Below, in pieces: positions 7,545 to 16,899 of a DNA stretch of 64,000 nt (position 1 is its first letter; each line of letters begins with the position of its first letter). A program made the translations under genes and the position numbers. The notes beneath the pieces were generated by a model. It ran no database searches, had not been told where the DNA came from, and saw only the letters and a program-made list of their open reading frames with translations. The stretch comes from Gillisia hiemivivida (GTDB lineage: Bacteria; Bacteroidota; Bacteroidia; Flavobacteriales; Flavobacteriaceae), in the NCBI RefSeq assembly GCF_007997295.1, contig NZ_VORY01000001.1, forward strand, positions 248,001 through 312,000, in the 5' to 3' direction.

Positions 7545-8561
7545 TTAATTGTACAAATCTAATATGATGCGATCATTTAAAAATGGCATGAAATTATTGG
7601 CCCATATATAATCCTCTTTAATTAAATCAATATTGTCGTTTATTATCTTTTCTAATTCTGATTTAGAAAATGTTTGTTCAAATTTTCTTTTGTAAAATAA
7701 CTTAATAGCAATTTCATTTTTTAAAGCATCATCCGAATATTGATCGTAATCAATGTCAACCTCATGGTAAAGGGAGTATTCATTTAGTATTGAAAGGTTG
7801 AAATTGTTTATCTCATTAGTTTGGAAATTAATTATTGTTTCCTTCTTTACAGGGAGTGAAAATTCTTGAGAAAAGTTAGAATCAATATCTTTCATAGAAA
7901 TTTTATATTTCTTTTGATTCTTCAACTCGTTATGATGAATATATTTTGGGTTAAAAATTAACCCTGGCCGATAATATATTTCATCATATATACCATTGGG
8001 GTAAGTATAGCAAGCTCCAATTTCAATTTTATCTTTTATCTTATTTAAAGTTTTTTTGTTAAAAGGGTAATATGTCGAAATAATTCTATTTGCAAACTCA
8101 AAATTCTCAAATAGTATTTCAATATTTTGGTCTATATAATTGTCAACTGTAAAAAATTTAAATATTCTTGTAAAGTATGATGCAATTTCTTTACTCTCGA
8201 GAATTACTATTGTTTCTTTATTTTTAGATGCTCTTTTGGTATAATTATATGATCCAATTATAATTTTTTGATTATCAATTATTGAAAACTTATTATGGTT
8301 GAAGCCCTTAAATTTTTGTTTCCTAACCTTGATTCCTTCTTTATATAATATTGCTGAAAATCTTTCAAAAAAGTATTTTTCATTTGTGAAATTATCATCT
8401 ACTAAAATCTCTATTTCAATATTTTTATATCTTTTTATATCAATTAGGGAATTAATAATCATTGGACTAGTAAACCAGGCAACAACAATTATAATTGATT
8501 CTTTAGCAGAATCAAATTTATCAATTATTACGTTTTCAATATTTTCAGAAAATGCTAACAT
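7545..8561 (-). CDS. Phospholipase D-like (HKD) nuclease-family protein
   Basis: The 338-residue protein has one PLD-type catalytic motif: H89, K91 and D96 in NHNKFSIID, followed by the conserved IIGSYNYT (G103, S104, N106). PLD proteins with a single HKD usually work as dimers and in bacteria are often endonucleases, including defence nucleases. Residues 1-130 cover the PLD domain; the C-terminal 200 residues are not recognised. It lies alone between repeat copies B and C, downstream of the defence operon and on the same strand but separated by 148 bp. A DNA-cleaving cargo role is inferred from fold and neighbourhood; lipid or RNA hydrolysis cannot be excluded. Confidence 0.78.
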   Translation of the reverse strand: MLAFSENIENVIIDKFDSAKESIIIVVAWFTSPMIINSLIDIKRYKNIEIEILVDDNFTNEKYFFERFSAILYKEGIKVRKQKFKGFNHNKFSIIDNQKIIIGSYNYTKRASKNKETIVILESKEIASYFTRIFKFFTVDNYIDQNIEILFENFEFANRIISTYYPFNKKTLNKIKDKIEIGACYTYPNGIYDEIYYRPGLIFNPKYIHHNELKNQKKYKISMKDIDSNFSQEFSLPVKKETIINFQTNEINNFNLSILNEYSLYHEVDIDYDQYSDDALKNEIAIKLFYKRKFEQTFSKSELEKIINDNIDLIKEDYIWANNFMPFLNDRIILDLYN

Positions 8562-8650
8562 TAAATTGAGGGAATTGTTAAATAGCTACTAATAAAAACA
8601 AAAATTTATCTTTTTAGATAAATATAGGTTATCTATTAATAGATTTGTGC

Positions 8651-8690
8651 TTGACAGGAAAAACTTGACAACTTGACAACTTGACGTCAA
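8651..8690 (+). repeat. Element-specific 18-bp repeat, copy C, with extra TTGACA units
   Basis: The full 18-bp copy TTGACAACTTGACGTCAA is at 8673-8690. Additional TTGACA units begin at 8651 and 8665, giving a short tandem array. It lies between the ATPase stop (8710) and the PLD gene start (8561). Confidence 0.75.
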
Positions 8691-8709
8691 CTTTTAAATA
8701 TTTTTCCTT

Positions 8710-10449
8710 CTAATCAGTTTCAATAAGAAGATCAAAGGTTTCATTTAGATATTCATCAAACTTGCTTTCATGATCGCTAAGAAAAGCTCTTTCAAGTTTA
8801 TTATTACCAATACAAATTAAATTAGCTTTTCCATTAAAGTACTTTGTATTATAATCGTTAACTGAGATTTTATTTTTCTTGGAATCTGCTATGGAAACAA
8901 AGAGTTGTGTATCTGTAGGTTTATATTTACCTATAAACTTGAGTATAATATCTTTACTATCAGCTTCTAAATCTCCTTCGAAAATGGCATCCAACAAAAA
9001 TGGAAACCTGTGAATTCCTTCAGTATCTTTTATTAAATTATTAAATGCGAAATTATAAGCTAGAAGTGTTTTCAATAATTCCACTCCTTGCCGAGGAAAG
9101 GCAGGAATTTCATAGAGTCTTAAAAACCTATGATCGTCAAATTCTTTAACCTTCAGTTCTTTTAAATTCCTCTTGAATAAAGTACGGAAAACTGAACTAT
9201 TTAATTTTCTTTCATCTTCAATTTCATCATCAGTTTTAAATATTTCTAATTTTTTTTCTATTTCCTTTAACTCTATTGTTTTCTCACCGATTTTAGAAGT
9301 TACATTGCTTGAAAATTGAATGTTTACTTTATTCTCGATCCAGGTATTAAGTGATAAATCGTTTAGGTTATAGTTTTCTAAAGTAGCGTAATCTTTGGCA
9401 ATAATCTCCTTATACTTTGCAATATCTCTATTCAGTGAATTGATTTTGCCAGATGTGGTTTTGAGCTTATTTATCACTCGTTTATTCTCTTCAATTTGAT
9501 CCTCTGTATCTAAATAATCTTGATGATATTCATAAATTTTTTCTAAACTTTCAGGTAATTCCTGATGACAAGTTGGACAATCATCTTCGATTGGATCTTG
9601 ATTTTTAAGTGCCTTTCTCACTCTAAAAAGAACATTTTTTCTATTTTCAAGCAATGCTAGCTTATTGTGGGTTATGAGATAATCTTTTTCTAATACAATA
9701 AGAGCTTCTTTATTTTCTTTGTAAATCTTCAAATAATCTAAAGACTTAGTTACATATTTTTCATCTTTAAGTTTTGACAACTTAATTTCAAGATCTTGGC
9801 TTTCAATATTGGTTAGAAATTCAATTTCATTTTTAAGTTTTTCTTTAGCTTTATCTAATTCATTTTTTTGGTTTCTATCGTAGTCGTTTACAATTCCTAA
9901 GTAGTAATCAAAAAAGTCTCTTTTGAAATTTTTGATAAAATCTAGTCCTCTAAAAGATTTATGACGATAAACCCATCCCACATCCTGAGCGATATAATAT
10001 GGAAGAAACATAGCTTCGATTGGTGCCTGTTGATACTTCCCAGAACTCTCCAAATGGAGATTAAAATCAAATATTTCTCCTAAATAATGTTTTAAAGATT
10101 TATGTTCTTCGGATCTATTACCGCTAATTCCAATAAATTTCTTCCTGGGTTTATTTTCTCTTGAAATTATAATGGTCTCATCTTCTCTTACTATAGTAAT
10201 ATTTTCAGCTGTATTTGAATGTAGTATGATATCAATTCTGAATATCACATTCTCCTTTAATAGATCCGAAAGTTTTCCTTTCTCGTCATTAATTCCGAAG
10301 GTGTAAAGCAAAGCATGAATTAAAGTACTTTTTCCAGAAGTGTTCTTTCCATAAATTATGTTGCTTCCATTTATGAATTCTGTATAAAAAGATTTATGTT
10401 TTTCTTCTGAATAAGCGAAAAATCTTTTAAACTCTAATTTATTGTTCAT
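8710..10449 (-). CDS. Rad50/SMC-like ABC ATPase (Lamassu LmuB / ABC-3C type)
   Basis: This is a 579-residue ATPase. Walker A is GKNTSGKS at residues 35-42. Coiled-coil regions run at roughly 195-280 and 300-410, with a zinc-hook-like CPTC at 291-294 between them. The ATPase fold resumes near 440, with a Walker B-like FPFLLD (D487) followed by AIFEGDLEAD. A canonical LSGGQ signature is absent; the equivalent place reads PRQGVELLKTLLAYNF. Its start overlaps the end of the upstream nuclease gene by 11 bp, so the products are probably made together. SMC-like ATPases paired with DUF4297-type nucleases form Lamassu defence systems, where the ATPase senses foreign DNA ends or plasmids. That assignment is inferred from architecture. 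Confidence 0.75.
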   Translation of the reverse strand: MNNKLEFKRFFAYSEEKHKSFYTEFINGSNIIYGKNTSGKSTLIHALLYTFGINDEKGKLSDLLKENVIFRIDIILHSNTAENITIVREDETIIISRENKPRKKFIGISGNRSEEHKSLKHYLGEIFDFNLHLESSGKYQQAPIEAMFLPYYIAQDVGWVYRHKSFRGLDFIKNFKRDFFDYYLGIVNDYDRNQKNELDKAKEKLKNEIEFLTNIESQDLEIKLSKLKDEKYVTKSLDYLKIYKENKEALIVLEKDYLITHNKLALLENRKNVLFRVRKALKNQDPIEDDCPTCHQELPESLEKIYEYHQDYLDTEDQIEENKRVINKLKTTSGKINSLNRDIAKYKEIIAKDYATLENYNLNDLSLNTWIENKVNIQFSSNVTSKIGEKTIELKEIEKKLEIFKTDDEIEDERKLNSSVFRTLFKRNLKELKVKEFDDHRFLRLYEIPAFPRQGVELLKTLLAYNFAFNNLIKDTEGIHRFPFLLDAIFEGDLEADSKDIILKFIGKYKPTDTQLFVSIADSKKNKISVNDYNTKYFNGKANLICIGNNKLERAFLSDHESKFDEYLNETFDLLIETD

Positions 10450-11536
10450 TATTCTTTTGTTTATGAATTGCTTCGAAATATGCAGCGTAAATAGTTGCCT
10501 TCAGATTAAGATCATCAAAAGGAATAGACGTCTCAGATCTTATCATATCAAACAATTCCTTTACATTTTCTTCTTCTTGCGTTGTAATACATTTGAGATA
10601 ATTTTCTTTCACAAATTTTAAAACTCTTTGATGTTGGACTTGTTCCAAACTTTTGAACAAGTCGAATGCTGATTCAAAACTCATCTTAAATTGATCCCTT
10701 TCAAAGGGTTTAATGTTTAAAATCCGTGAAATAGATTTTGATTCATCTCTCCAAAAGTCAAATGCCTTAGATTGTGTAGTTATCAGACTGAAAACTTTAT
10801 TAATATCATCACTATGAACCCTTTTTGATTTATCTAATAGTTTCGCAGTGTTACCTTGGTTGTAAATTGTTTCAATGTTTCTAAATAGATGTAAAATTGT
10901 TATTAGGGCAGCTCTTGGATTAGAAACTGAATCTTCAAAAACTTCTTCTATCTTTCCTATCAGCTGATTTTGTTGTTCTTTGTCTGTACGAGTGAGAACA
11001 ATATAATGAAAATGTAAATTATGTAATTCACCTTCCAACTCTGTTGTAAAATTACCACTAAGATCTTCTTTAAGTTTAGATCTAATTTTATCTTTTAACT
11101 TGTCATCAAGGCTCTTATAAGCAACAGAAAGACTCTCCTCATCAATCGAAATATTAATCGCTCCTTCCTTTAATTTAATGGAGGAATTTGATGAAAAAAA
11201 TAAACAGTGGGAATAATCTTCAGATTTGGGAATAGAGTCATTTATTAGATTTACTCCCGTGCTTAAAAGCTTCCCAATAATAGCAGACATTTCTTGGTTT
11301 ATTGTCCACTTATCAGGTGACTTTTTCTTGGATTGGTAAGCCTCAATGTAAGCCACATCTTCTTTGTCATCAAGGAAAACGAAAAGAAAATCATCGTGGT
11401 GTTCCAAGCATATAAAAAATTTTTCATCTCTAAATTTAGAATGGTAGTTTTCCATTAAAAGATACAAGGCTGAATTTCGTTGTAGTGCAAAGCCATTTTC
11501 GGCTCTTGGTCCTGCATTGAGAGATGGATCTTTCAA
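10439..11536 (-). CDS. DUF4297/Cap4-like DNA nuclease (Lamassu LmuA-like)
   Basis: The 365-residue protein begins with a restriction-like nuclease domain. GFALQRNSALYLLMENY is followed by LEHHDDFLFVF (E45, D48/D49) and YIEAYQSKKK (Q68, K70), the E-D-QxK arrangement seen in dsDNA nucleases of the DUF4297 family (Cap4, LmuA). The remaining 270 residues are helical and not recognised; no SAVED sensor domain is evident. It is 13 bp downstream of the Type ISP enzyme and overlaps the SMC-like ATPase by 11 bp, so all three are one operon. I infer that it is the DNA-degrading effector controlled by the ATPase. Catalysis is plausible since the motif residues are present. Confidence 0.68.
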   Translation of the reverse strand: MKDPSLNAGPRAENGFALQRNSALYLLMENYHSKFRDEKFFICLEHHDDFLFVFLDDKEDVAYIEAYQSKKKSPDKWTINQEMSAIIGKLLSTGVNLINDSIPKSEDYSHCLFFSSNSSIKLKEGAINISIDEESLSVAYKSLDDKLKDKIRSKLKEDLSGNFTTELEGELHNLHFHYIVLTRTDKEQQNQLIGKIEEVFEDSVSNPRAALITILHLFRNIETIYNQGNTAKLLDKSKRVHSDDINKVFSLITTQSKAFDFWRDESKSISRILNIKPFERDQFKMSFESAFDLFKSLEQVQHQRVLKFVKENYLKCITTQEEENVKELFDMIRSETSIPFDDLNLKATIYAAYFEAIHKQKNNEQ

Positions 11537-11549
11537 AGTCTGGTGATTT

Positions 11550-14500
11550 TTAGTTAGAGTTAAGTGTTTCTATTTTGCTTTCTTCTTCCACTTCTTCTTC
11601 CTCAAACTTCAATGCTGGTAACGCATTAACAATATCCACAGTTTGCACACTTACATTAATAACACTTAAAATAAGATCAAGTATATATCTTGGATTTTCT
11701 ACCTCTTTGCTCCAGTCATTAGGATCATTTTTAATTCCAGACTTTTTATCAATTTTTACTTGATATCTATCCATTATCCAATCTATTGCACTTTTACCAT
11801 TTACAATATAATCATAAGCCTTCTCTGGAATATTACTAATCTTAATTCTGCTATTGTAGAGAATAGTTCCTTTTTGGTCTTTTTTAGGAAAACGTAGTTT
11901 AGTTACTTTATACAATTCATAATCATCTATTTGTAATTGGTCTTTTGGCATTTCCACTTCTAGACCTTGGTATGGTTCCACATCCTCATAATTGATGTGC
12001 AAATCTGCTAATTGGCGACCAGCTTTACTAAATGACCAAAAATCTTTTGGTTTATCTACCAAGGGGATACGAGGTAGCATTTTTTTAAGATCGTTAGAAA
12101 AGGTTTCTTTATAATCTTGACTATGTAAAATCCCATATACATAATAGAAAATATCCGCTTTTTCTACTGATTTTCCATATTGTTTAATAGCACGCTCTAA
12201 AATAAAATCACTTACTCCATCTCTACGAATGTATTTAGACTCACTTGATGCATCAAATAAACTGCCCTGTACTTGTTCTTTTTCTTCGTAATAATATAAT
12301 GGGAAACATTGTGTACCAGCATCTAAACAATTCAAATCTGTTATGGTATTGCTCATTATTGCCGTATTTGTTTTATTACCGCCTATACCTGAAACACAAA
12401 TTGTTAAGTTTTCAATATTTGACTCTGGGAAAAGTTTTAAATTTTGATATAACATTGCGTTCAAGTCTTTTTCAAAATATAAATTAGACTTTACATAAGG
12501 TCTATACTGACCTTGATAAACCCGATTTTGATTAAATGTATGTTTATATGTTTTTTTTAAGTCATTTTTCAGATTCCTATTCCAGCTGATTTTTTTTAAA
12601 TTAGTAACTATATAGTCCTCATAATTAGTTTTGTTATTTGATTTTTGTGAAAACACAAATTCATCTACTACGCTGTTGTAATGATTAATATGCTTTTTGA
12701 TTTGTTTTCCTAAATTTAAATATGAGAAATTATAAACCCAAACATCGCGTCCTGTAGCTAGCCCTAAAGAATAATTAACAAAGTAAGATTTTGAGGATGA
12801 ATCCATTTTCTTCTCTGGTGCAATTTCTATAAACTCTTCAAACGATTCATTTCTTTGATTAACCCAATCTCCTTGTTCATTTGGTATTAACTCTTTCCAT
12901 TTTATATTATTTATTGATTTATAATCTGAAACTATTTTTAATTTTTCTTCTCTATTCAAATAATCACCAATATCGTGATAGTAGATTTTCGCCTTTTTAG
13001 CGCTATGAGGATTTTTAATTAATAAGGTTATTGAAATAGGCGTACGTGACCCAGATCCAAATATTTTACCTCCTTCTTTACGAGATAACTCACCAGAGGT
13101 ACGTTGATTACCTCTTAAATTAAATATGTAAATAGACGAGAACTCTTTCTCTAATGATTTACGAAAACCATCGGTACTATTTCCATCTAACCAAGTTCCA
13201 TTACTAATAAATGCTATTATTCCTCCATTTATAGGATCTAATCTATCGGTACTCCACCTAAATGCTTTTAAATAAGAATCATAAACAGCATTGCTGTTTG
13301 TCGCTTCTGATAGAGCTACATAAGTTTTTGCGATTTTATTATCTAAAAATGTGTAGGATTGATTTTGAGCATTATCATTAGAAGATTTTTGACCTTTTGA
13401 ATAAGGCGGATTTCCAATAATTACTCTTAACGGAGCTTTTTGCTGTGCTTGTACCCGTTTTGAATTTTGAGGAAACATTTCTGAAAACAATTTTTCACTC
13501 TCATTGGTTTCACCTAATTGAAAAGTGTCTGTTAATACAATACCATCAAAAGGTGTGTATTCAGTCTCCTCTTGTTCTATTTGATCGTGGTAAGCATTTT
13601 CAATATTTACAGCTGCAATGTAATAGGCTAATAATACAATTTCATTAGCGTGCAATTCTTGGGTATACTTTCTTTTGAGGTCTTCCTTCTTTATTAACCC
13701 ACTTTGTAATAAACGTGTAATAAAGGTACCTGTTCCAGTAAATGGATCAAGAATGTGAACATTTTCATCTGAAATTGAGCGATCAAATTCCTTTTGTAAT
13801 ACATCGTTAACTGAGTGAATAATAAAATCTACAACTTCTACAGGGGTATATACAATTCCCAGTTGTTCCACCATTTTTGGGAAAGCTGTTTTAAAGAATT
13901 TATCGTATAGCTCTATAATAATACGTTGTTTTCCTTCTGCATTATCTATTCCTTCTGCACGTTTCTTAACAGATTGGTAGAATTTATCTAGCGTTTCTGT
14001 GTCTTTATCTAAAGATTGATCTTCTAATACATCCAGCATGGATTGCATAGATGTGGAGATAGCATTATTTTTTACAAAAGAATATCCATCGAATAATGCT
14101 TCAAATACTGGTTTGGTAATAATATGCTGTGATAGCATATCAATTGCTTGTTCTTTTGAAATCGAAGGATTTATGTTTTTTCTTAGACCTGTTAGAAACT
14201 TTTCAAATGCTTCTTCATGCTCAGGAGAATTTTCTATAAGTACTCTAATTCGTGCGACTTGATTCTCAGCAATTTTTGCTACATCTTTCGCCCATTTTTC
14301 CCAATAAACTCTGTCACCAACTTTTTGAACCATTTTAGCATAAACGATAGATTGCAATTGTTCAAATTGTATAGCTAATTGGTCATTAACATCGCCATAT
14401 TTTTCATTTGGTTCATTAACAACATTCCCATCTACATCTAACCTAGGAACTCCACCAATTAATATATTGTTAGGTTTCTTTTTGTTTAAATCGATCTTAT

Positions 14501-16469
14501 TTACTGTAGCATTAAATCTATCATCATGAGCACGTAATGCATTTAGAACAGACCAAACAACTCTAAATCTATCGTTATCATCTAATGCTTTTGAAGGTTC
14601 TACATCTGATGGTACAACTACAGGAATAATAATATAACCATATTTCTTTCCTGGAGCTTTACGCATTACTCTTCCAACAGATTGAACTACATCTACCTGA
14701 GAATTACGTGCGGAGAGGAATAATACAGCATCTAATGATGGTACATCTACGCCTTCACTTAAACAGCGTACATTGGTTAAAACCCTGCATTCATTGGAAT
14801 CTGCAGATTGTGATTTTAGCCAACCTAATAATTGATCACGTTGAGGAGCGTTCATACTTCCATCTATATGATTTGATGAAACACGTACTAACTTCTCCCT
14901 TTGCTTTGGAGCAACAGAATCTAAATAAACATCTGAAGTATCATTAAATGTGCTAGTTATTTTTTTTGAAATCTTAATATTTTGGCAGAATGCGACTGCC
15001 CTTTTCATTGGTTCCGGATCACTATCTTTTATTAACCCATTGTCGCCTAGCACCTGTTTAGATAATGCATTTAAGCATCCAATTAATTTAGAAGCATCAT
15101 CAGAGTTAATTTCATTTTCTGAATTAGACACCATTTTTTGAACTGCTGGTGGTATATCATTTTCACTTAATGTTAGAACCAAAACCTTATAATCAGCTAA
15201 TAAACCTCTCTCTACAGCTTCGCCAAAACCAATACGATACATCTCCTCACCGTATTTTTCAGGATCATCCATTGAACAAATGGTAGCGTCATTCTGATCT
15301 GCTTTGGATTTAGAATCATCACTAAATAGACGAGGAGTAGCAGTCATGTAAATCCTCTTATTAGCTTGCAAGAATTCATTATCATGGACTTTAACAAATG
15401 AAGATTCATCATTGCCAGCTAATGTAACTCCTGTAGTTCTGTGAGCTTCATCACATATGATTAAGTCAAAAATAGCATTGTTATTCTTTTCGTTTAATAA
15501 ATGACGTTGGGCATTAGCAATTACATCTATAGATTGATATGTTGAAAAGACAACTGTCATTCCTTTTTTTGATGTTCTATCTATGCCTTTAAATTGCTTT
15601 ATTACGCTCTTTACATCTGTAGAAGCAGGAAAAGCTAAATCTACTACACTAAAATCATCGTCATCATTATTACCACTTTGTCTGGTAATCCTAGAATCTG
15701 AACAAATACAAATAGGTTTAATAGGTTCATTAGCGTCGGAAGACCATTCACGTAGTGTTTGTCCTAATAATGCGATAGATGGAACTAAAAACAACACTAA
15801 GCCACTATTATTTGTTTCATTTTCTGCAATACGCAAGGAAGTAAAAGTTTTACCCGTACCACAAGCCATTATTAATTTTCCTCTATCATTTTCTAAAAAA
15901 TGATCATGAGTTTTATTAAGAGCATCCGTTTGATGTTGCCTTAAAATCTTCTTAGTAGTTCTTGCTAGATCACCTGTAATACCTTTTTCAAGTGTTCCCC
16001 AGTCAACTGGAGCTTGTTCTAAATCTGTAAGATTAATTCTTGTAACTGGGGGATTTTGGTTTCTTATTGTTTCTTCGGCATTACTACTCCAATTATTAGT
16101 AGTAGAAACCCAAATTCTTTTTTCAAACCCAATAGTTTGTAACTGGTCATTTTTAAAATGCCTGCTTGATGTGGAAAGAAAAGAATCTACTTCTGCTTTA
16201 TCAATTCGCCCAGTCTCTTTATAGCACTTGCATTGTATAGCCCAATAATCACCATCTATAGTTAAGGCAACTAAATCTATCCCTGTGTCCTTTCCTCCAA
16301 AATCTTTCTTTCCAGGGAACTCATTCCACATCCAAACATATTTTAAGGTATTTGAGTATGTGGGATCTGTTTGCAGATATGCTTGAATTAAACGTTCAAA
16401 CCTATCACCTTTATCTCGCTCTGAAAATGAAAATTCACGATACTTATCTAGTACTTTTTGGAAGGACAT
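11550..16469 (-). CDS. Type ISP-like single-polypeptide restriction-modification enzyme
   Basis: This 1639-residue protein fuses all parts of an R-M system. An N-terminal Mrr-like PD-(D/E)XK nuclease has D65 and QCKC (Q79, K81). An SF2 helicase follows, with Walker A ACGTGKT at 202-208 and DEAH at 340-343. After a helical coupler comes an N6-adenine methyltransferase with motif I DPFTGTGTF near 910 and motif IV NPPYS near 1018. A C-terminal target-recognition region follows. This order and size match LlaGI/LlaBIII-type Type ISP enzymes, which translocate on DNA and cut after head-on meeting. The frame is intact over 4.9 kb. It leads the operon with the nuclease/ATPase pair. Its target sequence cannot be predicted. 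Confidence 0.9.
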   Translation of the reverse strand: MSFQKVLDKYREFSFSERDKGDRFERLIQAYLQTDPTYSNTLKYVWMWNEFPGKKDFGGKDTGIDLVALTIDGDYWAIQCKCYKETGRIDKAEVDSFLSTSSRHFKNDQLQTIGFEKRIWVSTTNNWSSNAEETIRNQNPPVTRINLTDLEQAPVDWGTLEKGITGDLARTTKKILRQHQTDALNKTHDHFLENDRGKLIMACGTGKTFTSLRIAENETNNSGLVLFLVPSIALLGQTLREWSSDANEPIKPICICSDSRITRQSGNNDDDDFSVVDLAFPASTDVKSVIKQFKGIDRTSKKGMTVVFSTYQSIDVIANAQRHLLNEKNNNAIFDLIICDEAHRTTGVTLAGNDESSFVKVHDNEFLQANKRIYMTATPRLFSDDSKSKADQNDATICSMDDPEKYGEEMYRIGFGEAVERGLLADYKVLVLTLSENDIPPAVQKMVSNSENEINSDDASKLIGCLNALSKQVLGDNGLIKDSDPEPMKRAVAFCQNIKISKKITSTFNDTSDVYLDSVAPKQREKLVRVSSNHIDGSMNAPQRDQLLGWLKSQSADSNECRVLTNVRCLSEGVDVPSLDAVLFLSARNSQVDVVQSVGRVMRKAPGKKYGYIIIPVVVPSDVEPSKALDDNDRFRVVWSVLNALRAHDDRFNATVNKIDLNKKKPNNILIGGVPRLDVDGNVVNEPNEKYGDVNDQLAIQFEQLQSIVYAKMVQKVGDRVYWEKWAKDVAKIAENQVARIRVLIENSPEHEEAFEKFLTGLRKNINPSISKEQAIDMLSQHIITKPVFEALFDGYSFVKNNAISTSMQSMLDVLEDQSLDKDTETLDKFYQSVKKRAEGIDNAEGKQRIIIELYDKFFKTAFPKMVEQLGIVYTPVEVVDFIIHSVNDVLQKEFDRSISDENVHILDPFTGTGTFITRLLQSGLIKKEDLKRKYTQELHANEIVLLAYYIAAVNIENAYHDQIEQEETEYTPFDGIVLTDTFQLGETNESEKLFSEMFPQNSKRVQAQQKAPLRVIIGNPPYSKGQKSSNDNAQNQSYTFLDNKIAKTYVALSEATNSNAVYDSYLKAFRWSTDRLDPINGGIIAFISNGTWLDGNSTDGFRKSLEKEFSSIYIFNLRGNQRTSGELSRKEGGKIFGSGSRTPISITLLIKNPHSAKKAKIYYHDIGDYLNREEKLKIVSDYKSINNIKWKELIPNEQGDWVNQRNESFEEFIEIAPEKKMDSSSKSYFVNYSLGLATGRDVWVYNFSYLNLGKQIKKHINHYNSVVDEFVFSQKSNNKTNYEDYIVTNLKKISWNRNLKNDLKKTYKHTFNQNRVYQGQYRPYVKSNLYFEKDLNAMLYQNLKLFPESNIENLTICVSGIGGNKTNTAIMSNTITDLNCLDAGTQCFPLYYYEEKEQVQGSLFDASSESKYIRRDGVSDFILERAIKQYGKSVEKADIFYYVYGILHSQDYKETFSNDLKKMLPRIPLVDKPKDFWSFSKAGRQLADLHINYEDVEPYQGLEVEMPKDQLQIDDYELYKVTKLRFPKKDQKGTILYNSRIKISNIPEKAYDYIVNGKSAIDWIMDRYQVKIDKKSGIKNDPNDWSKEVENPRYILDLILSVINVSVQTVDIVNALPALKFEEEEVEEESKIETLNSN

Positions 16470-16610
16470 TTATTGTTGGGTGTTTATTAATTATATGAAG
16501 GAATTACAGAGTAGTAGGGGAGAATGAATTCCATATACAATTTTAACGCTTCTTTTTGTCTTATCCAATCTCTCCTGTTAAAATAGAGTGAAAGAAATCA
16601 ACAATAAAAG

Positions 16611-16628
16611 TTGACAATTTGACGTCAA
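16611..16628 (+). repeat. Element-specific 18-bp repeat, copy D
   Basis: This reads TTGACAATTTGACGTCAA. It lies 142 bp upstream of the Type ISP gene start, in the same orientation relative to the gene as copies A and C have to theirs. Confidence 0.75.
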
Positions 16629-16694
16629 GTTTAAATTGAAAATTTTGTTCCTAAATTTTTTATAAAATTTTTATGGAAGATTTCAGTGAGAATG

Positions 16695-16880
16695 CGCTAT
16701 AATCTAAAACATACCCCCCTATCCTCCTTTTAAACTGGACATACCCGCGCCACCGCCAATTCATTTAAGGTAAATTATTTTCTCCTTCCAAAGTTTTTTA
16801 TAAAAGAATCTAAACCGCCCTATGGGCTGTCAACCCCTACTCAGTTAGAGCCTTGGGAGGATAGTCTCTCGTTTAATATT
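16695..16880. other. GC-rich structured noncoding region (possible origin or leader RNA)
   Basis: The 430-bp gap 16470-16899 has no gene. Its right half is unusually GC-rich for the element (tracts such as CATACCCCCC and CCCGCGCCACCGCC). CTATCCTCC (16719-16727) is perfectly complementary to GGAGGATAG (16856-16864), and a local hairpin GCCC TAT GGGC lies near 16818-16828. It precedes the replication module. It could be a replication or transfer origin, or a structured leader of the 114-aa gene; no family was recognised. Confidence 0.4.
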
Positions 16881-16899
16881 AATTTAAATCGATAAAACC

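Noticed and set aside
8299-8592. 97-codon + strand frame over the PLD gene
   Set aside because: It is antisense to the HKD domain and shows no own signal or domain.
8651-8690. TTGACA units as sigma70 -35 promoter boxes or as a CRISPR-like array
   Set aside because: Bacteroidota promoters use a different consensus, no -10 partners are seen, and there are no spacers of even length.
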